Origin: an uncultured Synechococcus sp.
Lineage (GTDB): Bacteria; Cyanobacteriota; Cyanobacteriia; Phormidesmidales; Phormidesmidaceae
DNA length: 33,154 nt
Direction of reading: 5' to 3'
Assembly (NCBI GenBank): GCA_937911865.1
Contig: CALDSK010000249.1
Location: forward strand, 1 to 33,154
Below, piece by piece: positions 16,427 to 24,928 of this stretch. Below the pieces are notes generated by a model. That model was not told where the DNA came from. It saw nothing but the letters and a program-made list of their open reading frames with translations, and made no database searches. The position numbers were made by a program, and so were the translations under genes. Each line of letters starts with the position of its first letter. The first letter of the stretch is position 1.

Positions 16427-18283
16427 ATGGGTACTCAGCACTATATCTTTGGGGAAATGAGTGGAGAAATGAGAGAAGTCGTTTCTCTTGTTGATCTCTT
16501 GCGGCTGCGATCGCAATTTCACACTGATCAAATCGGCTACACGTTTTTACGAAACGGAGAGACCCTGCAAGCGACCATGACATATGGCGAGCTAGACAAG
16601 CAGGCCAGAAAAATAGGCGGATGGCTACAAGCAAACATACCGCAAGGAACTCGGGTTTTGTTACTGTACCAGCCGGGACTTAGCTACATTAGCGCCTTCT
16701 TTGGCTGCCTGTATGCAAACGTTGTTGCAGTGCCAGCCTATCCTCCCCGCCGCAACCAAAACCTATCGAGACTACAGTCAATTATTAAAGATGCAGACAT
16801 CGGCCTAGCTCTGACATCTACTGATATCAAGGCTCGCTTAACCGCCGCCGATAATAGCTCGCAGGAGATGCTAGGACTCCCTTTATTGGATGTAGAAAGC
16901 TTAGACGAGAATTTATCTCTTCAGTGGCAACCATTAAAAAGTCAGTCTTCTTCAACCGCGTTTATCCAATACACGTCCGGTTCAACAGGAAACCCAAAGG
17001 GCGTCATGGTTAGCCACGGAAACCTTCTGCATAATCTGGGTGCAATTTACAGCTGTTTCAATCACAGCCCTAACAGTCGCGGCGTCATCTGGCTACCGCC
17101 CTATCATGACATGGGGCTCATTGGCGGAGTATTGCAGCCTCTCTACGGTGGGTTTCCCGTTACACTCATGTCTTCTGTCGATTTTCTTCAAAAGCCTGTT
17201 CGGTGGCTAAAGGCCATTTCTCATACCCGAGCAACGACGAGCGGTGGGCCGAACTTTGCCTACGACTTAATTGTCCGCAGAGCTAAACCTGAAAAGCTAG
17301 AGGGTCTAGATCTCAGCTGTTGGGATCTGGCATTTACCGGAGCCGAGCCTATTCGTGCTGAGACCCTGACAAAATTCGCAGAGATGCTAGCACCCTACGG
17401 GTTCCGCGCAGACAGCTTTTATCCCTGCTATGGCATGGCGGAATCAACACTCATTATTTCTGGAGGAGCGCAGTCGGCAACCCCTAACATTTTACGATTA
17501 GACGCGAATGCTTTAGAAAGAAATCTTGTGCAGCCAACTCCGATAAGCAGCACCGCTCATAGTGTTGTTGGCTGCGGCAAAAGCATTGCTGGGCAGGCGA
17601 TAGTCATTGCCAATCCAGACACCTCAAGGCTATGCACTGAAGGAGAAATCGGGGAAATCTGGGTGACCGGCGAGAGTGTGGCTCAAGGTTACTGGAACAA
17701 CCCCAAAGAGACTCAGCGAGCATTTCAAGCCACACTATTAGATGCAGACGGCAAGCCGGTAAGCAACAAGCCCTTCATGCGAACAGGCGACTTAGGCTTT
17801 CTTCAAAAAGATGAGCTATTTATCACCGGACGACTCAAGGATCTCATCATCATCAGAGGGCAAAATCATTACCCGCAAGACATTGAACTGACGGTTGAAG
17901 AGAGTCATCCGGCCCTACGCACAAACAGCGGTGTTGCCTTCTCAATTGACGTTAAAAGCACTGAGAAGCTGGTAATTGTTTACGAGCTCAAGCGCAGCTA
18001 CCTTAGAAAGCCTATATCTGAAGAGGTGTTTAAACGTATTCGCGAGGCAGTCGCCTCTCGTCATGCGCTACAAACTTATGCGATCGCACTCGTAAAGACC
18101 GGAACAGTGCCCAAAACATCCAGCGGAAAAGTTCGACGCTCCACTACCAAAGCCGATTTTTTGAATGGGAATCTCACTATTGTTAGCGACTGGAGCCAGA
18201 ACCCAGCACATAGAACAGACTTCAAAAATCTACAGTCTGAACTGGGCTCCATGATGAGTCGGCTTCAAGCAAGCAAAAAATAA
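16427..18283 (+). CDS. Fatty acyl-AMP ligase (FAAL)
   Basis: The protein has 618 residues from ATG 16427, chosen because AGGAA lies 8 nt upstream; an in-frame codon at 16346 would add 27 residues without support. It belongs to the ANL adenylation superfamily: YTSGSTGNPKG (182-192) is the phosphate-binding loop, WLPPYHDMGLIGG (222-234) and YGMAEST are core motifs, and RTGDLGFL with GRLKDLIIIRGQNHYPQD is the hinge region. PPYHDMGLIGG and NHYPQDIE are typical of FAALs rather than CoA ligases. It converts a free fatty acid and ATP to acyl-AMP and transfers the acyl group to an ACP. The final lysine region, KTSSGKVRRS, is present. It is the first gene of the plus-strand arm, 37 bp before the dehydratase, and most likely primes the pathway with a fatty acid. 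Confidence 0.97.
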   Translation: MGTQHYIFGEMSGEMREVVSLVDLLRLRSQFHTDQIGYTFLRNGETLQATMTYGELDKQARKIGGWLQANIPQGTRVLLLYQPGLSYISAFFGCLYANVVAVPAYPPRRNQNLSRLQSIIKDADIGLALTSTDIKARLTAADNSSQEMLGLPLLDVESLDENLSLQWQPLKSQSSSTAFIQYTSGSTGNPKGVMVSHGNLLHNLGAIYSCFNHSPNSRGVIWLPPYHDMGLIGGVLQPLYGGFPVTLMSSVDFLQKPVRWLKAISHTRATTSGGPNFAYDLIVRRAKPEKLEGLDLSCWDLAFTGAEPIRAETLTKFAEMLAPYGFRADSFYPCYGMAESTLIISGGAQSATPNILRLDANALERNLVQPTPISSTAHSVVGCGKSIAGQAIVIANPDTSRLCTEGEIGEIWVTGESVAQGYWNNPKETQRAFQATLLDADGKPVSNKPFMRTGDLGFLQKDELFITGRLKDLIIIRGQNHYPQDIELTVEESHPALRTNSGVAFSIDVKSTEKLVIVYELKRSYLRKPISEEVFKRIREAVASRHALQTYAIALVKTGTVPKTSSGKVRRSTTKADFLNGNLTIVSDWSQNPAHRTDFKNLQSELGSMMSRLQASKK

Positions 18284-18320
18284 TAATTGTCATTTCCTCG
18301 CCTTCTAGGACTAGAGAATT

Positions 18321-19364
18321 ATGCAGAAAATTAACATTGAAGCACAGGTTGAAGCGCAAGTTGAACCACAAACAGGCTTAGTCGATGCTGCAATCGCCAG
18401 CAGTTCGCATCCTTCACTACTCGGACAACAGATCCAGCCTTCCGAAGGAGAATTACGCTGTTTCGAGCGCTGCTTTCGGCAAGACGATCCGGTATACCTC
18501 AAAGATCATCAAATCTACCAGACGGTATTAGTACCCGCCGCCGCTTACCTATCTATGGCGCTTCTCGCCGGGATAGAAACGCTGGGTACTCACAAGCTAG
18601 TACTAGAAGACGTTGTCATTTATCAAGCGCTTCCAATATTTACAAGCAGCGACTCCAAGCTCATTCACACCGCTCTAAAAGTGACTGACGAGGCCGCTTA
18701 TTCCTTCGAAATATCGAGCGAAAATGATAGCTCTCAGCCAGAAGCACTCTGGCAGCTGCACGCCTCAGGCACTATTCAAGTTCGACAGCCGTCCACATTT
18801 AGTCATCTTATTGAGCTATCTAACCTATCGTCTACCGAGACGGCTCCCGACTTAGCGGCCTATTGCGAGCAGCCCATATGTTCTACAAAAGAACTGTCCG
18901 ATCCCCAGTTCTATCAAAAGATGAGGGCTTGCGGCTTTTTCTATGGACCGCAATTTCAAGCAATCACTCGCCTGTGCGATCGCCAAACAGGCATTTTAGG
19001 CGAAGTACAGCTTCCCACGCACCTAGCAACAGATGCTGAGTCGCAAATTGTTCATCCAGTGCTGTTAGATGCTTGCTTACAAGTTCTAGGAACGCAGCTC
19101 CCAGAGATAGACACGCAGGATGCCTACTTGCCGGTTGGGCTCGACAGAATGGAAATTTTCGATCGATTAGGTTCAAGATTATTGGTCGATTTGCAAAAGA
19201 TGTATTCCCGTGACGAAAAGGGAAACTGCCTAAGTGCTAATATCAATCTGATAACAGCTGAGGGCAAGTTAATCGCCCAGCTAGAAGGTGTTACCTTCAG
19301 AAAAGTCTCTCGCCGCGTTTTAGAATGGCGACTAAAGAAAATTCAAAAACGAATGAAAGGCTAG
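18321..19364 (+). CDS. Stand-alone polyketide dehydratase (double-hotdog DH)
   Basis: The protein has 347 residues from ATG 18321, preceded by AGGA. It has the fold motifs of a PKS DH domain cut out as a free protein: HPSLLGQ at 30-36, catalytic His63 in LKDHQIYQTVLVPAAAYL, YGPQFQ at 208-213, and catalytic Asp250 with Gln254 in HPVLLDACLQ. The glycine of the usual HxxxGxxxxP is Gln here. The N-terminus has a short EAQV repeat (EAQVEAQVEPQ). It would dehydrate a beta-hydroxyacyl-ACP to the enoyl form. It lies between FAAL and the second dimetal protein, so it is co-transcribed with loading and tailoring functions while its expected partners, ketosynthase and reductase, are in the opposite arm. 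The fold call is strong; activity is likely because both catalytic residues are kept. Confidence 0.9.
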   Translation: MQKINIEAQVEAQVEPQTGLVDAAIASSSHPSLLGQQIQPSEGELRCFERCFRQDDPVYLKDHQIYQTVLVPAAAYLSMALLAGIETLGTHKLVLEDVVIYQALPIFTSSDSKLIHTALKVTDEAAYSFEISSENDSSQPEALWQLHASGTIQVRQPSTFSHLIELSNLSSTETAPDLAAYCEQPICSTKELSDPQFYQKMRACGFFYGPQFQAITRLCDRQTGILGEVQLPTHLATDAESQIVHPVLLDACLQVLGTQLPEIDTQDAYLPVGLDRMEIFDRLGSRLLVDLQKMYSRDEKGNCLSANINLITAEGKLIAQLEGVTFRKVSRRVLEWRLKKIQKRMKG

Positions 19365-19465
19365 CCCAGCCTGAAAGTTCTAGCCCTCAACGGGTCTAGA
19401 TTCTGTCGACTAAGCAAAACACAAAAGAAAATTGTAAGTAATTAAGTATTCAGAGGATTTATCGA

Positions 19466-20716
19466 ATGACGAACACGGCAAAAGCTTCAGCAGTAATGGA
19501 GCCCCCCCTTCTAGAGGTCGCTCAACCAGCCAAACGCAAAAAGCAGTTGAGGGGAGTCTCTCCTATCTCAAAAATATATGAGAACAACAAAGCATCTAGC
19601 TTTACTGAAAACATGGAACAGCTCCAAAAGAGCTTTGACTATGCGAGTAACGCAGATGCCAATTGGACATACCCCGAGCTGTCTCTTCTGTATGGCAGCT
19701 CTATTTATGAAGCGGCCTCCGAGGCTCAAAAGAGAGCGCTTAACCATATCTATTGGGTTTGCTTTTATAACTACGTCATGGGCGGCGAAATTACAACCAT
19801 GGTAGCCAATCAAATATGCTGCGGCGCATTCTATCCAATAGGTGGCTACGAAGTGGTCTGTCACTCACTAGATTTAGAAACATCTCAAGAGCGCACCCAT
19901 GTAGAAGCCTTTCGCAACATTGGCCGAGTGACAGAAAAAGCGCTCTTTGGCGAAACAATCTTTGAGCGGCCCATGCCCAATTATTTAGATGCTTCGCACA
20001 CTAAGCCGCAGGTGCAGGGCCGTGGGCCGCTCTCCAAAATTCCACTCATGTCGCTACAATCTGTACTAGGACAGTCTCCTTTTGTAGCCAGTCAGTACTT
20101 TGTAGCTAGAGGTCTGCGCAACATTCAAGCCAAGGTAAAAGAGTATCAGCATTCTGCCTACGGCAAAGAGCTAGAAAATGCCGGAAAGCCTGTCCCCGCA
20201 CCTACTCTGATCTCTCACAATCACTGTTTTGACGAAGGCTATCACACCGCGACCTCCAAGTTTATTAGCCACGAAATCTATCGAGATTTCAAACAGCCCA
20301 ATGCATTTGAGAAGCTTACGGTCAATGCCATGGTTCGCTCCATTCAATTTTCTATGAATGAGCTTTCCGTCACAGTCCCTGGCATCTTCTCTCAAGATGA
20401 GCAGTACTTCTCCACTATTTATAAAATGCTACAGAAACCGCTGTTTGGCATGTCCTCTCAAGAAGCATTAAATGAGATGGGAAAAGCATATTGCCAAGAG
20501 CACGAGGGCTATCACGTAGCCGCCAGGTATCATGCCAGAGCGCTAGCGAAAAACACCGAATTTGTACAAGATTTAGATCACCTGGCAGACTTCAACAGAG
20601 AGCTGAAAATTATGTCAACAGCGTCTATAGAGAAAGCGATAAGAGCAAATACAGCTGCTTTCCGTCGGTTTCGGAAGAAAACAGTCAAGGCAGAGGGAAA
20701 ATCCTACAGAGGGTAG
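19466..20716 (+). CDS. AurF/CylC-like ferritin-fold dimetal oxygenase or halogenase (paralog 2)
   Basis: The protein has 416 residues from ATG 19466, with GAGGA about 8 nt upstream. It is clearly related to the dimetal protein at 12636-14024, sharing PELSLLYG, QKxALNHxYWV, GGY followed by ET.xE..H, and QEHxGYH. Candidate ligands are Glu108, Glu142 and His145, Glu226, then His253, Glu257 and His260 (HCFDEGYH); spacings 108-142 (34) and 226-253 (27) are the same as in the paralog. It lacks the extra ~55-residue segment before the third helix. The two are only moderately similar outside the motifs, so they probably act at different positions or on different intermediates. Chlorination, hydroxylation and desaturation are all possible; the pairing beside FAAL and ACP resembles CylC-type clusters. 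Confidence 0.88.
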   Translation: MTNTAKASAVMEPPLLEVAQPAKRKKQLRGVSPISKIYENNKASSFTENMEQLQKSFDYASNADANWTYPELSLLYGSSIYEAASEAQKRALNHIYWVCFYNYVMGGEITTMVANQICCGAFYPIGGYEVVCHSLDLETSQERTHVEAFRNIGRVTEKALFGETIFERPMPNYLDASHTKPQVQGRGPLSKIPLMSLQSVLGQSPFVASQYFVARGLRNIQAKVKEYQHSAYGKELENAGKPVPAPTLISHNHCFDEGYHTATSKFISHEIYRDFKQPNAFEKLTVNAMVRSIQFSMNELSVTVPGIFSQDEQYFSTIYKMLQKPLFGMSSQEALNEMGKAYCQEHEGYHVAARYHARALAKNTEFVQDLDHLADFNRELKIMSTASIEKAIRANTAAFRRFRKKTVKAEGKSYRG

Positions 20717-20806
20717 CGCACTTAGTAAAAACCACCTACAGCCTATTACCTACCGCCCAGACGCCAACTGTTGTTAAAACGCTGTTTACTTACTGTATTT
20801 TCTTTA

Positions 20807-22135
20807 ATGTACTTTCTACGTGCAAAAGCTCACGGACTGCTTTACAGTTTGGGGCTAGGCGGGCTGTTTCTGCTCAACCATGCGCTGCTAATTATGATTG
20901 TGTATCGCTATGACAGCGGTAGCAATATTAGTAGCAATATTAATAGTGTGCCAACGCCATTCATCTCATCTGTAGTGGTTGGCATTTTAATGTTAACCAT
21001 GCGCGGCATCGGCGCGATCGCTATGCCTGGAATCGGCTATTTCTCCAACCAATTTTCTAGCCGCTGGGGTCGCCGTCGCCCCTTCATGGCAGCCAGTCTC
21101 CTACCATTAACGCTGTGCTTTCTACTCATTTTCATCCCTCCTGCATTCAACAGTTTTTATCTAAGCCTGTACTTAGCCCTACTGCTGCTGCTCTTTTATC
21201 TTGCCTTTGGAGCATATCAGGTGCCCTATTTGGCCTGGTTAAGCACAGTTGTACGCAGTCCTCAAGAGCACGTCACGGTCTCTACCTACATGGCTATCAC
21301 CAGCTTGCTGGGCACGTTAATCGCAGGCATTGGCGCACCCCTAATCGTTGAAAGAGATAGCTTTATAAGCATGGCCATTGCGATCGCACTTATCGGCAGC
21401 CTTGCCATGCTAGCACCGCTATTAGTAAAAGAAACAACTACATCAGCGCCTGTCAAACCGCTCTCTATCAAAGCGGCCCTCCAACAGGGCTGGCAAGACT
21501 CATTTTTTAGAACCTATCTCATCAGTCTAGCCGCTGCCTGGATTGCCGTAAGCATGCTCTCGGTTTGTTCTACGTTTATAGCAGTAGCTCTACTCGGTCA
21601 GCCCGTCAGCTTTGGTGCACTGATTAACGGCATCGTAGTAGTCGGCGCACTCCTCGGCGCTCCATTCGTACCGCGCCTAGTGCAAAAGCTGGGTCAGCAA
21701 AAAGCCTTTCAGTTTTCCATGAGCTGGATTGGCAGTGGTTTTCTCTCTATTTCGTTTCTATCTTTTACTCACACGGCGCCGCCCTTATGGGTTTGGGTTT
21801 CGCTATTACTACTCACCAGCCTTGGGCTATCCGGCTTCTTTGTATTACCAAACGCCATGCTGTCTACAGCGGTCAGTCAACAGAGTGCCCAGGGTGAACC
21901 CTCACGTGAATCTGTCTACTTCGGCATCAGAGGACTATTTGTTGAAACCAGTATTGGCTTTGGCGCTTTTCTGTCAGGACTAGCGTTAACACTAGGAAAA
22001 ACAGCCAGTAATCCCTTAGGCATTCAGCTAGCTCTCATTATTGCAGGTGGACTTGCTTTGTTGTCAGCCTACGCTTTCACGCTCTTCAGCTGTGCGCCAG
22101 TAAAAAGTGGGGCAGGCAGAAAAACTTCACCTTGA
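20807..22135 (+). CDS. MFS transporter of the GPH (glycoside-pentoside-hexuronide) type
   Basis: The protein has 442 residues from ATG 20807; an in-frame TTG at 20771 is the alternative start, and neither has a good ribosome binding site. It has about 12 hydrophobic segments. The GPH/MelB-like signature is visible: GIGYFSNQFSSRWGRRRPFM in the loop between helices 2 and 3, YQVPYLAW, and RESVYFGIRGLFVETSIG in the C-terminal half. Members couple solute movement to cations. The gene follows paralog 2 by 90 bp on the same strand, so export of the cluster product or uptake of a precursor is inferred. The stop codon lies within a 14-bp tandem duplication. It converges on a small membrane protein gene. 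Confidence 0.9.
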   Translation: MYFLRAKAHGLLYSLGLGGLFLLNHALLIMIVYRYDSGSNISSNINSVPTPFISSVVVGILMLTMRGIGAIAMPGIGYFSNQFSSRWGRRRPFMAASLLPLTLCFLLIFIPPAFNSFYLSLYLALLLLLFYLAFGAYQVPYLAWLSTVVRSPQEHVTVSTYMAITSLLGTLIAGIGAPLIVERDSFISMAIAIALIGSLAMLAPLLVKETTTSAPVKPLSIKAALQQGWQDSFFRTYLISLAAAWIAVSMLSVCSTFIAVALLGQPVSFGALINGIVVVGALLGAPFVPRLVQKLGQQKAFQFSMSWIGSGFLSISFLSFTHTAPPLWVWVSLLLLTSLGLSGFFVLPNAMLSTAVSQQSAQGEPSRESVYFGIRGLFVETSIGFGAFLSGLALTLGKTASNPLGIQLALIIAGGLALLSAYAFTLFSCAPVKSGAGRKTSP

Positions 22136-22153
22136 CCTTTTCACCTTGACCTT
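22126..22153. repeat. 14-bp perfect tandem duplication across a stop codon
   Basis: TTCACCTTGACCTT occurs at 22126-22139 and 22140-22153. The transporter stop (22133-22135) is in the first copy. Confidence 0.9.
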
Positions 22154-22179
22154 AAGGCTCTATCATAGCAACCCAATCT

Positions 22180-22419
22180 TTAAATCCACGGTAGATTGTC
22201 TAACAGAACAGTTAGCGTTTCTTTAAACCCTACATGGAAAACAGCGTTAATGAGTCCGCAAAATAGACTGGTGCCTGCCATCACCCACCAAAAGTGAGAT
22301 ACCTGCCAGACACCCCCAACTAAAAGAAAGACAATTAAACCAACACCTGCGCCCTTTATAAAGGAAGAAAAGCTGCTGGAAATAACAGCAGGTTGAGAGT
22401 CTGAATGCTCAGAAGTCAT
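22180..22419 (-). CDS. Small membrane protein, function unknown
   Basis: The protein has 79 residues. The ATG at 22419 is supported by AAGGAA 8 nt upstream. Two hydrophobic segments are visible: about 25-40 (GAGVGLIVFLLVGGVW) and 45-62 (FWWVMAGTSLFCGLINAVF). The N-terminal 20 residues are polar and Ser-rich. No family is recognised. It is convergent with the transporter and probably unrelated to it. Confidence 0.65.
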   Translation of the reverse strand: MTSEHSDSQPAVISSSFSSFIKGAGVGLIVFLLVGGVWQVSHFWWVMAGTSLFCGLINAVFHVGFKETLTVLLDNLPWI

Positions 22420-22611
22420 AGAAAATTCCTTACTAATGTTGATATCTGTAGCTGTCTATATCGTAGTCAATCGCCATAGACTGCCACAATAGCGATTAGT
22501 CATTTTTCTCCATTACTTTTGTCATAGCCACTTCCAGCTGGGATACTTTTAACGCCAAGACAGTACAGTCCTCTTATCACGTGGGCCGTACTTTTCTTTT
22601 CCAAGGCTTAT

Positions 22612-23280
22612 TCAAAGAGTATCGCAGTGCTGATCGAGCCCATCAAGAATCAGTTCGAGTCCAAACTCAAAATCATGAATGCCATCGTATTTTCCACCTA
22701 TTACCTGCTGCGTCATGCCATTGAGATAAGGATATTTATCAGCAGGAATCAGAGAGAGATAATTTTCTGCCACCTTTGAATACTCTTCTGGCTTGAATGG
22801 AAAGTTGAGTTCCTGAAGCGTAAACCCATAGATATGAGCATCCATTGCATTCCAAGCGTGGTCGGCCATCTCAAACGAAAAACCCGCTTCTCGCAAGCAG
22901 CCGATTGTGGCATTCACGTAACGCAGCATTGCCGGACCAATATTGACTCTACTCACCATTTCCATCGTCGCCCAGGGATGACGTAACAGAGCTGCGTGGG
23001 CAGAGTTCGCTCGCTTGCGCATAGCTTTCTTCCAATGAGATTCAGTCTCAGGCAGCTCAATCTCACTGACAACAATATCGACAATGCCGTCAATCATATC
23101 ATCTTTATTCTTTACATGGTTGTAAAGTGACATCGCTTTAACACCCAGCGCTTCGGCCAGATTGCGCATAGAGAGCGCCTCAATACCTTGCTTATCGGCT
23201 AGCTTGAGCGCTTGAACCAGCACCCGCTCCCGGCTCAGAGGCTTCCTAGGTCTTGATTGAGCGTTCGTTGTTTTACCCAT
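22612..23280 (-). CDS. TetR-family transcriptional regulator
   Basis: The protein has 222 residues. The helix-turn-helix is at about 37-56 (MRNLAEALGVKAMSLYNHVKNK), preceded by an arginine/lysine-rich arm. The C-terminal ligand domain resembles the TetR_C type seen in TetR/AcrR regulators with FxMxDHAWNAMDAHIYGF-like sequence. It is divergent from the alcohol dehydrogenase at 23507, with a near-palindromic site in the 226-bp gap, so it probably represses that gene and itself and releases on binding a small hydrophobic ligand. The ligand is unknown. Confidence 0.93.
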   Translation of the reverse strand: MGKTTNAQSRPRKPLSRERVLVQALKLADKQGIEALSMRNLAEALGVKAMSLYNHVKNKDDMIDGIVDIVVSEIELPETESHWKKAMRKRANSAHAALLRHPWATMEMVSRVNIGPAMLRYVNATIGCLREAGFSFEMADHAWNAMDAHIYGFTLQELNFPFKPEEYSKVAENYLSLIPADKYPYLNGMTQQVIGGKYDGIHDFEFGLELILDGLDQHCDTL

Positions 23281-23353
23281 TGATAGCTCTCATAGTTACC
23301 TCGCACCCCGTGCAAACCATCATACTCAGCCGAACAGAGGCGCACTAATTATC

Positions 23354-23378
23354 TTGACATACTTACAGTGTATGTTAA
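23354..23378. promoter_or_regulatory. Putative TetR operator overlapping a -35 box
   Basis: TTGACATAC (23354-23362) and GTATGTTAA (23370-23378) are inverted repeats with 8 of 9 positions paired and a 7-bp spacer. TTGACA is itself a consensus -35 hexamer for plus-strand transcription towards the dehydrogenase. ACTTACAG also repeats directly at 23361 and 23379. Binding by the divergent TetR is inferred. Confidence 0.6.
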
Positions 23379-23506
23379 ACTTACAGCATAAGCAAGCATC
23401 AGCATCAAAAGCATGGTCATCAGACTGCTAGCAATGCGGTTCATTCTTTCCTATCCATATTTCTGTTCATATTTGAGCAAGACAAACCTACAAAAGAGGT
23501 AGCCAG

Positions 23507-24514
23507 GTGAAAGCAATTGTCCAGTCTGAGTATGGTTCAGCAGATGTTTTAAGGCTAGAAGAAATAGAAAAGCCGATAGTTACTGACAATGAAGTGTTGG
23601 TCAGGGTTTATGGCGCTGGCGTGCATGCGGGCGACTGGCATTTAATGCGAGGCACTCCCTTTTTGACTCGTCTGATTCTGGGTGGAATCATAAAGCCTAA
23701 AATAACAACAATTGGAACGGATATAGCCGGACAGGTAGAAGCAGTAGGCAAAGACATCAAGCAGTTTCAGACTGGCGATGAGGTCTTTGGAGATTTATCA
23801 GAGTGCGGGTTTGGTGCATTTTCTGAATATGTTTCTGTTCCTGAAACCGCACTGGTGCACAAACCCGCTAATCTATCATTTACAGAAGCGGCAACGGTTC
23901 CTGTTTCTGGTTTGGCCGCGCTCCAAGCATTGAGAGACTATGGAGAAATTCAACCAGGGCAAAAAGTGCTAATAAACGGGGCGTCCGGCGGTGTAGGTTC
24001 GTTTGCGGTGCAGCTAGCAAAAGGGTTTGGCGCTGAAGTGACAGCAGTTTGTAGCACGAGCAAAATAGAGATGGTGAAGTCGCTGGGCGCAGACTACGTT
24101 GTTGACTATACTCAAAGCGATCCGACAAAGCCAGCGCAGCGCTATGATTTGATTATAGATACGGCGGCCTACCGACCATTTTCTGACTTTTTAGAGGCGT
24201 TGGCACAGCCTTCCCAGAAGGAAATCACACCAGGAGGCACCTACGTGATGGTAGGCGGCGCTACTTCTGAGTTTTTCCGAGCTATGCTCTTAGGTTCCTT
24301 TGTGGAACGTTTCAAGGCTAAGGCCAGTCGCCGTAAGGTGAAATGCTTAATCTCAAAACCCAATCAAGCTGATTTGACTGTACTAAAAGACTGGATTGAA
24401 GCAGGCAAGCTCAAGCCATTTGTTGACCGAGCTTATCGGCTGGCAGACGTGCCCACAGCAATTCGCTACATAGAAGAAAGGCAGGTAAAGGGAAAAGTAG
24501 CTATTAGCATATAG
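23507..24514 (+). CDS. Zinc-less medium-chain alcohol dehydrogenase / quinone-oxidoreductase-like protein
   Basis: The protein has 335 residues from GTG 23507, with AGAGG 7 nt upstream. The N-terminal GroES-like domain contains GVHAGDWHLMRG. The NADPH-binding domain has GASGGVGS at 158-165, followed by AVQLAKGFGAEVTAVCS. The structural-zinc cysteines of classical alcohol dehydrogenases are absent, placing it in the NAD(P)-dependent, zinc-independent MDR group with quinone oxidoreductases and enoyl reductases. It probably reduces reactive quinones or alpha,beta-unsaturated carbonyls under control of the divergent TetR regulator. The substrate is not predictable. A hairpin follows the stop. Confidence 0.94.
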   Translation: MKAIVQSEYGSADVLRLEEIEKPIVTDNEVLVRVYGAGVHAGDWHLMRGTPFLTRLILGGIIKPKITTIGTDIAGQVEAVGKDIKQFQTGDEVFGDLSECGFGAFSEYVSVPETALVHKPANLSFTEAATVPVSGLAALQALRDYGEIQPGQKVLINGASGGVGSFAVQLAKGFGAEVTAVCSTSKIEMVKSLGADYVVDYTQSDPTKPAQRYDLIIDTAAYRPFSDFLEALAQPSQKEITPGGTYVMVGGATSEFFRAMLLGSFVERFKAKASRRKVKCLISKPNQADLTVLKDWIEAGKLKPFVDRAYRLADVPTAIRYIEERQVKGKVAISI

Positions 24515-24517
24515 TCA

Positions 24518-24543
24518 GCTCGGCCTATAAAATCGAGCCGAGC
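24518..24543 (+). terminator. Hairpin after the dehydrogenase gene
   Basis: GCTCGGC (24518-24524) pairs with GCCGAGC (24537-24543) across a 12-nt loop, 3 bp after the stop codon. It is followed by an A-rich rather than T-rich stretch on the plus strand, so termination strength is uncertain. Confidence 0.5.
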
Positions 24544-24646
24544 GACTAAAAACCGTGGGACTGCAACTAAAAAATTGTCTACCGCTTTGCTGTAGTCTGT
24601 TTATCTTTTACAAGCTCATTGCAGAGCGTGTCGCAAAAACAGCATT

Positions 24647-24676
24647 AGAAATGGATACTTAAGAAATGGATACTTA
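24647..24676. repeat. 15-bp perfect tandem duplication
   Basis: AGAAATGGATACTTA occurs at 24647-24661 and 24662-24676, in the spacer after the dehydrogenase. Confidence 0.9.
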
Positions 24677-24679
24677 GTT

Positions 24680-24928
24680 CTACCGGCGATCGCACGAACG
24701 ATAAGCCGTTTCGCTCAGCAAGTGACTCACCAGCAGTTTTATTAAAAACAGAGGCAGAAACCACTCCAATCCTAGCGTTGAAGAAAAGAGACAAAGGCGA
24801 CCAACTAGCGCCAATCCATACAGCCCCAGCGAAACCGGACGCTGTAAATATAAGGGCACAGCTAAAATCAGGCCTGCTGCCACTAGCAAGTAGGCCAATA
24901 CGCTACCAAAAAAACAACCAATCGCCAC
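24680..24928 (-). CDS. Possible small membrane protein
   Basis: The frame has 82 residues with a GTG start at 24928 and no visible ribosome binding site. It is strongly hydrophobic, with segments at about 5-27 and 31-70, and ends in a charged tail. No family is recognised. The hydrophobic pattern favours a real product, but the weak start leaves this doubtful. It may be a remnant of a longer gene. Confidence 0.35.
   Translation of the reverse strand: MAIGCFFGSVLAYLLVAAGLILAVPLYLQRPVSLGLYGLALVGRLCLFSSTLGLEWFLPLFLIKLLVSHLLSETAYRSCDRR

Noticed and set aside
16263..16634. 123-codon minus-strand frame
   Set aside because: It overlaps the well-supported FAAL start and shows no family motif.
20491..20913. 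140-codon plus-strand frame bridging paralog 2 and the transporter
   Set aside because: It is out of frame with both real genes and lacks any motif.
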